Assembly (NCBI RefSeq): GCF_016653295.1
Contig: NZ_NHSF01000032.1
Span: forward strand, 1-37,854
Length of the DNA: 37,854 nucleotides
DNA from: Halochromatium salexigens
GTDB lineage: Bacteria; Pseudomonadota; Gammaproteobacteria; Chromatiales; Chromatiaceae
Direction: 5' to 3'
Position 1 is the stretch's first letter; each line of letters begins with the position of its first letter. Below, piece after piece: positions 33,581 through 37,854 of the stretch. The notes under the pieces were generated by a model, which saw nothing but the letters and a program-made list of their open reading frames with translations, had not been told where the DNA came from and ran no database searches. The position numbers and the translations under genes are program-made.

Positions 33581-33918
33581 TCAGATCTGCGCTTGCCCCT
33601 CGCGCAACGCCCGCGCCAACTGCTGATACTGCCGCGCCTGCTCCACGCGCCCCATCTGCTCATGGAGCACCGCCAGGTGATGCGCGGCCAGAAAGCTATC
33701 ACGCCCCTGCACGCTGCCCTCGAGCTGCGGCTGCTCGCCCAGCGCCAGGCAGGTCGACCAAGCGGATTCCACCAGCGGTAGGAATTCCCGCTCGGCCTAG
33801 GCCGGATGCGCCATCGCCCCGTCGAGCAACAGATCACCGAGCACAAAGAAGACGTCCGGCGACGGTTGCCAGTGCGGCATCTCCTGCTCGGCCAGGCGCT
33901 CATCGGCATCGGGTGATC
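33581..33918 (-). pseudogene. C-terminal fragment of an unidentified protein with internal stop
   Basis: On the reverse strand the reading passes through PDVFFVLGDLLLDGAMAHPA, a TAG stop near 33797, then LPLVESAWSTCLALGEQPQL and LAAHHLAVLHEQMGRVEQAR. The two parts are in the same frame, so one nonsense mutation separates them. The pattern resembles the TPR-like tail found in some glycosyltransferases. No start is visible, and the Rpn gene ends 9 bases away. I see nothing else in 33919-34089. Confidence 0.6.
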
Positions 33919-34129
33919 TCGGTCAAGCCGGCCGACTGCAAGCCGAGACAGCCCTGTTCAGCAACCGTATTGGCCTCAAGCGAGAGGTTGCCAGAGAACA
34001 GGTCCTGGGCTGCGACGATGAGTCAACTGGCGTGAGTGCTTCATGCGGCGCGAGTGACGCCTGCATCATTGAGCGCTGGTCGGCCAGCGCTACACTGAAC
34101 CCATCAACCAACCCCGAGGCGCTAAGACC

Positions 34130-34237
34130 ATGGCCGCCACACTCGACGACGTTTGGGCCCTGTTCAGGGAGACCGACCGCAAGTTTCAAGAGACCGACCG
34201 TACCTCAAGAGGAGGAAAAGACCGATGTACGCGATAG
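34130..34237 (+). pseudogene. Truncated copy of the coiled-coil/nuclease-like gene
   Basis: Thirty-five codons starting MAATLDDVWALFRETDRKFQ match the N-terminus of the gene at 155-847. After the second heptad the reading frame runs into unrelated sequence and a TAG. The upstream 16-base element at 34090-34105 is also shared. Confidence 0.85.
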
Positions 34238-34431
34238 AATTCGAGGCTGATCTGAAAGGTGGCGTCCTGACGATACCCGATGATTACAGGTCTCTGAACA
34301 ATCAGCATGTGCGCGTGGTCATGCTGCTCGAAAACCATCCTGGCGATCCAGAACTGCGTGCCTTTTCAGAGCATTCAGCGGCAGCGATCCCGGAATGGCA
34401 GGATGCCGCCGAGGATGAGGTATGGAAGTAA
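34225..34431 (+). CDS. Small antitoxin-like protein
   Basis: This 68-residue protein starts MYAIEFEADLKGGVLTIPDD and continues HVRVVMLLE, a pattern typical of small proteins encoded before PemK/MazF- or VapC-type toxins. AGAGGAGG lies about 8 bases before the ATG at 34225. It overlaps the end of the preceding fragment and the start of a truncated toxin. The assignment is by pattern and context. Confidence 0.65.
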   Translation: MYAIEFEADLKGGVLTIPDDYRSLNNQHVRVVMLLENHPGDPELRAFSEHSAAAIPEWQDAAEDEVWK

Positions 34432-34469
34432 ACCAGGCAGAGGTTGTTCTATGCGAGTTCTACTCCAAG
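34422..34469 (+). pseudogene. N-terminal stub of a MazF/PemK-like toxin
   Basis: From the ATG at 34422, overlapping the antitoxin stop, the peptide MEVNQAEVVLCEFY resembles the start of MazF/PemK toxins. Homology then ends and the sequence passes into an Rpn remnant. The antitoxin therefore seems to have lost its partner. Confidence 0.45.
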
Positions 34470-34525
34470 ATCGACCGCGTCTCATCGGCGGCTCTGGGGC
34501 CGAAACGTTTGTCGATCAGCCGGTC

Positions 34526-34665
34526 GCGCTCCACGTTGACATCCTGTTCGAGCACAAGCGTCATCCCGGCGATTGGGGACTGCTGCAACGGCTGCACGAC
34601 ATCGTGCAGCTCGCGCTGCGCTAGATCGTCAGCGACCAGCCGCTGGCGCATCTGGAGCAGAGGCC
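34526..34665 (+). pseudogene. Internally deleted Rpn gene remnant
   Basis: The reading ALHVDILFEHKRHPGDWGLL matches the ExK strand and next helix of the Rpn genes. It then jumps to VQLALR, a stop codon where Trp is expected, and IVSDQPLAHLEQ, which matches about 100 residues further on. This is a deletion derivative that has also gained a nonsense change. Confidence 0.8.
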
Positions 34666-34692
34666 AGACTGGACCCAGGGCAGGGCGCCTGC

Positions 34693-34790
34693 TGACCCCA
34701 GGGTGAGTTCATCCCGAGCCCAGGGTCGGGTCATCTTGACCCCAGGGTGGGTTCATCCTGACCGCAGGGGTCGGGCCACCCTGAGCCCCG
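34693..34790 (+). repeat. Four to five imperfect 21-23-bp tandem repeats (iteron-like)
   Basis: Units start at 34693, 34716, 34737, 34759 and, partly, 34782, with a core close to TGACCCCAGGGTGGGTTCATC. A related sequence lies just upstream at about 34670. The size is that of plasmid or phage iterons, and a phage-type DNA-binding gene starts about 490 bases downstream. The remaining gap (34791-35275) shows a hairpin near 35093-35118 but no gene I can support. Confidence 0.75.
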
Positions 34791-35275
34791 AACGGGCGGA
34801 GTGCTCGAACGGGCCGATTCTGATCAGGAACGAACAAAAAACCTCTCCCACGGAACGCGGCGACGGCCACGAACGGCGCTCAGTGCCTCGCGCCTCTGGC
34901 CGCGCGCGTTTGATCCACCATCTGGCCCGCACGCCTGGTCCACCACCTGGCCCGCGACTCGACCCGCTCACCGCAACCGCTCGCGCGCCTGCATCGGCGC
35001 CCGCGCATGACGATGGGTGATTTGGCAACAAAAAATCCGTACCGGGGACTCGACAGCCTCGAGCCGATGCGGCTAGGATAGGTGCCACTGTCGCGGGGGT
35101 GCTGGAAACACCCACCGCGTCAAGCCCCGACTGACACAGAGTCGAGCGCACCAGTGGCCAGCGGTATTCTAGCAAAAAGCCCATCCTCCCGGGATGGCGT
35201 CTGCGCACCGCGCCCATCCGTGATCTCACCCGTTCAGTCGGTGGTCTCCACCCCTGATCGACCTGGAGATTACCG

Positions 35276-36097
35276 ATGTCCCAAGCCGCCACCGTTGCTC
35301 AGTTCGCCACCTCACCGGTGGACATCCTGCGCTGGCAGCGCGCGCTGTGCGCCGAGCCCGAGTTGACCCACGCCGCGCGCTCGGTCGCCACCTCGCTGTC
35401 GCACTTCATCAATTCCAAGAGCGGTTTCGCCTGGCCCTCGCTGCGCACGCTGGCGAAGCGCTCCAAGAGTTCGCTCAGTTCGGTCAAGCGCGCGCTCAAG
35501 CAGCTCGCGAGTCTTGGCTTCCTGCAGATCGAGCCCGGTGGCTGCCGGCGCACCAATCGCTATCGCGCGGTGCTGCGCCGGGCGGAGGCGCAGAGCGTAC
35601 AGGCTGGTCAGGTCGATCAGGCGGCATCCACCCAACGCCCGTTCGATGCCAGCGAGATCACCCGCGTGATCGACCATCTCAACGAGCGCGCCGGCACCTG
35701 CTTCCCGAGCACCCCCGGCACCGAGAGCTATCGCCTCACGTACCACGCCCTGCGCACGCAAACGCCCGAGACGCTGTGCGCGGTGATCGATCTCAAGACA
35801 CGCCAGTGGCGCGACACCGAGCGCGCCCGCTATCTGCGCCCAGCGACACTGTTTGCCCCGGAGAAGCTCGAGAATTATCTCTCCGAGGTCCATCAGCGCC
35901 GCGCCCAGGCCGCGCGCCATCGCCCCAGCGCCGCCTCACGCGCCGCCCAGGCCGTGGCGAACCGCGTGCCCGCAAGCGCAACGCCGACGAACCGCGAGCC
36001 GCCACCATCGCGCATGCCTCTGGAACATGTGAGTGCCCATTTCGATGAGCTGTTCAAGATCCTCGGCAAGACGCGGCCTTCGGCAACATCGGATTGA
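35276..36097 (+). CDS. Helix-turn-helix protein with phage-type C-terminal domain
   Basis: This 273-residue protein has a winged helix-turn-helix region at about residues 35-95, with the typical GFAWPSLRTLAKR and SVKRALKQLASLGFL. At about 120-200 it has VIDHLNERAGTCF, RQWRDTERARYLRPATLF and KLENYLSEV, the pattern of the conserved phage C-terminal domain (Phg_2220_C) found in phage replication proteins. GGAG precedes the ATG. It is probably a leftover from a prophage or plasmid. A copy of its last 20 codons lies at 29258. Confidence 0.8.
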   Translation: MSQAATVAQFATSPVDILRWQRALCAEPELTHAARSVATSLSHFINSKSGFAWPSLRTLAKRSKSSLSSVKRALKQLASLGFLQIEPGGCRRTNRYRAVLRRAEAQSVQAGQVDQAASTQRPFDASEITRVIDHLNERAGTCFPSTPGTESYRLTYHALRTQTPETLCAVIDLKTRQWRDTERARYLRPATLFAPEKLENYLSEVHQRRAQAARHRPSAASRAAQAVANRVPASATPTNREPPPSRMPLEHVSAHFDELFKILGKTRPSATSD

Positions 36098-36115
36098 GGA
36101 TTGATCTCGAAGACC

Positions 36116-36551
36116 ATGGAGGAGATCAACAATCCGCATGATGTCTACTTCCGCGAGAGCTTCACCCGGCGTGAGATCGCGCAGGACTTCCTGCGCCAGC
36201 AGCTGCCGGCTGAGTTGCTTGAGTTAGAGCAATTAACAGATTTTCTCATCATGCTCGGCGAAATGACCCCACTCGAACAGACCCGCGCCTACCGCGAGAT
36301 CGTAGCGAAGAACCAACCGATTTGGCTTGAAGAAGGCCGCCAGCGCGAAGTCCAACTGGCGCTACGCCTCCTGCGCCGTCGCCTCAGCAAGCTGACCAAG
36401 GCGCAACAGGCCAGCGTACAATCCCTACCGGTTGAACAACTCGAAGACCTCGGCGAAGCGCTACCTCGACTTCAGCGCCGCCGCTGACCTCGAGACCTGG
36501 CTCGCCGCGCACCCAACACCGCAACAGACCGCCTGCGACACCGCGCCATGA
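36116..36551 (+). pseudogene. Chimeric Rpn / DUF4351 gene with internal deletion and frameshift
   Basis: The first 37 or so codons ([20 protein letters not shown] to LPAELLELE) match the Rpn N-terminus. The nuclease core is missing, and the frame continues into a different C-terminus with LALRLLRRRLSKLTKAQQAS and LPVEQLEDLGEAL, typical of DUF4351. The open frame ends at 36487. One extra C near 36464 is the likely cause, because the other frame gives LLDFSAAADLETWLAAH and stops at 36551, overlapping the DUF29 start (ATGA). It cannot be an active nuclease. Confidence 0.82.
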
Positions 36552-37015
36552 TGCATGCCACCCACAACTCTGAATCCGACTACCTGCAATGGCTGCAAAC
36601 CCAGGTCAACCACCTGCGCGCCGGACGGCTCGATTGCCTGGACCGCGAGCAACTGGTGGAGGAACTTGAGGGCATGAGTCGCAGTGAACGACGGCAATTG
36701 CGCAACCGGCTGGTGGTCCTGATGATGCATCTGCTCAAGCTGCGCCATCAGCCAGACAAACAATCGCGCAGCTGGACCGTGACCATCATCACCCAGCGTA
36801 CGGACATCAAACTCCTGCTCCGTGAAAGTCCGAGCCTGAAACCCAGCTTGCCCGAGGCGCTCGCAGCGAGTTACCCACGTGCTCGCCAAGAAGCCGCCGA
36901 TGAAACCGGCCTGCCGCTCTCGACCTTTCCAGACCAGCCTCCCTTTACCTGGGAGCAAGTGCTCGATGAAGACTATTGGCCTGAGCCTGCTCGATGCCGA
37001 GACCCTGCTGATTAA
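36548..37015 (+). CDS. DUF29 family protein with altered C-terminus
   Basis: This 155-residue protein starts MMHATHNSESDYLQWLQTQV; DREQLVEELEGMSRSERRQL and FTWEQVLDEDYWPE are typical of DUF29. Function of the family is not known. The ATG overlaps the frameshifted end of the DUF4351 reading (ATGA), which suggests an original operon. After DYWPE the last eight residues or so are unlike the family, and the gene runs into the repeat at 37011, so the normal 3' end may have been lost. Confidence 0.85.
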   Translation: MMHATHNSESDYLQWLQTQVNHLRAGRLDCLDREQLVEELEGMSRSERRQLRNRLVVLMMHLLKLRHQPDKQSRSWTVTIITQRTDIKLLLRESPSLKPSLPEALAASYPRARQEAADETGLPLSTFPDQPPFTWEQVLDEDYWPEPARCRDPAD

Positions 37016-37706
37016 CGACTTCACTGCTGGGCTTAAGGCCGCGCTCAAGCCCAACGGCACCGTCTCGCTCGAGTTCCCGCATCTGCTGCAGCTGATCGCC
37101 CACAACCAGTTCGACACCGTCTACCACGAGCACTTCTCCTATCTCTCGCTGCACGCGGTCCAGCGCATCCTCCAAGTCCAGGGTCTGCGCCTCTGGGATG
37201 TTGAACAACGGCCCACCCACGGCGGTAGCCTGCGCGTCTATGCCCTCCACGCCGACGACCCGCGCCCAACCACGGCAGCGGTCGCCGAGCTGCTCGCCAC
37301 CGAACAGACCCAAGGCCTGCTCGATCTCGCCACCTATCAGGCCTTCCAACCGCGCGCCAACCGCGTCAAGAACGACCTGCTCGCGCACCTGATCGACCAA
37401 CAACGCGCCGGCCGCCGCATCGCCGCCTATGGCGCCGCCGCCAAGGGCAACACCCTGCTCAACTACGCTGGCATCAAGCCCGACCTGCTACCCTATGTTT
37501 GTGATGCCGCCCTGGCCAAGCAGGGCAAGTATCTGCCCGGCAGTCACATCCCGATCCGCCCGCCGGAGGCGTTGCGCGATGAGCCGCCGGATGAGGTGCT
37601 GATCTTGCCCTGGAACATTGCTGAGGAGGTTAAGGCGCAGTTGGCCGATTTCGCCGAGCAGGGCACCCGATTTGTCACTGCGGTGCCTGGGCTTCGCATC
37701 CACTAG
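37011..37706 (+). pseudogene. N-terminally truncated copy of the sugar C-methyltransferase
   Basis: It encodes the C-terminal 231 residues or so of the protein at 14979, from INDFTAGLKAALKPNG to the end. The zinc site and SAM-binding motif are missing. The frame is open upstream as far as an ATG at 36969 within the DUF29 gene, but a protein from there would lack the catalytic domain. The many base differences from the first copy are mostly silent or conservative, so it was probably functional until recently. Confidence 0.85.
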
Positions 37707-37717
37707 CAAGGTGACAG

Positions 37718-37854
37718 GTGATTGAATCCTCAATGTCAGCACTGCCCGTCACGGATTATTTTTGCGACGATGTGCTGGTCAAGCGGCCTTACATCCAGCG
37801 CGAATGGTGCGAAGCGGCTGTCCGCAACCCCATCCGCCGCGAAGTGCAGGCGGA
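37718..37854 (+). CDS. DUF4258-like small protein, second copy (partial, cut by window end)
   Basis: A GTG start and 45 codons are visible. Apart from one residue (IESSMS for IETSMS) the peptide equals that of the gene at 16214. Whether a DUF2283 partner follows lies outside the window. Confidence 0.8.
   Translation, partial: MIESSMSALPVTDYFCDDVLVKRPYIQREWCEAAVRNPIRREVQA

Larger units (their letters stand above)
37011..37854 (+). repeat. Right copy of the 844-bp direct repeat (cut by window end)
   Basis: It aligns without gaps with 15507-16350. The left boundary is sharp at the 3' end of the DUF29 gene, and the right end is beyond the window. Confidence 0.93.

Noticed and set aside
34703-35020. 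Open frame across the iteron-like repeats
   Set aside because: Pro/Arg-rich translation of repeats with no start signal.
35093-35118. Hairpin that could be a terminator
   Set aside because: The stem is imperfect and no T-run follows.
36879-37706. Functional methyltransferase at the right end
   Set aside because: It lacks the zinc site and the SAM-binding domain and starts within the DUF29 gene.

Overview
The window reads as a GC-rich gammaproteobacterial chromosome, most likely a purple sulfur bacterium (Chromatiaceae) or close relative. This rests on base composition, codon use, a sigma-28 flagellin promoter, and the mix of Rpn/PD-(D/E)XK nuclease genes, DUF29, DUF4351, UPF0175/DUF3368 and SPINDLY-type glycosyltransferases. 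The genus is inferred; no rRNA or other marker gene is present. I see no tRNA, rRNA, CRISPR array or transposase.

Region 1 (1-1450): two coiled-coil genes with internal DNA repeats flank a reverse-strand coiled-coil/PD-(D/E)XK nuclease-like gene. The first 124 bases exactly repeat the end of the gene at 953-1450.

Region 2 (1684-11660): a strong sigma-28 promoter drives flagellin, which ends at a clear terminator. Next come a fusion protein (TPR + O-GlcNAc-transferase-like + degenerate FkbM-like + sulfotransferase), two further P-loop sulfotransferase-like genes, and a two-part GT2 glycosyltransferase behind a broken FkbM fragment. Parts of this block are much more AT-rich than their surroundings and look imported.

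Region 3 (11773-27571): a tightly packed same-strand operon, mostly with ATGA-type overlaps. Its genes are glucose-1-phosphate cytidylyltransferase, CDP-glucose 4,6-dehydratase, a 3,5-epimerase, a sugar C-methyltransferase, a DegT-type PLP aminotransferase, E1 alpha and E1 beta of a 2-oxoacid dehydrogenase, a lipoyl-domain/hexapeptide-acyltransferase fusion, two O-methyltransferase-like genes and a 1705-residue multidomain glycosyltransferase/methyltransferase/sulfotransferase. Two toxin-antitoxin-like pairs sit inside it. I infer that it makes an acylamido, methylated 6-deoxy sugar from CDP-glucose and attaches it to a protein; flagellin, about 8 kb upstream, is the obvious candidate. The lipoyl/acyltransferase fusion next to its own E1 pair is the most novel item: it suggests that an acyl group made by oxidative decarboxylation of a 2-oxoacid is handed from lipoamide straight to an amino sugar.

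Region 4 (27572-37854): a rearranged accessory zone. It holds two intact and at least three broken Rpn-family nuclease genes, a HicAB-like pair, a frameshifted SpsF-like cytidylyltransferase, an LhgO-like oxidoreductase, fragments of other genes, a MazF-type antitoxin with a truncated toxin, iteron-like repeats, a phage-type helix-turn-helix gene and a DUF29 gene. The window ends in an 844-bp direct repeat of the operon's methyltransferase region, 21.5 kb from the first copy.
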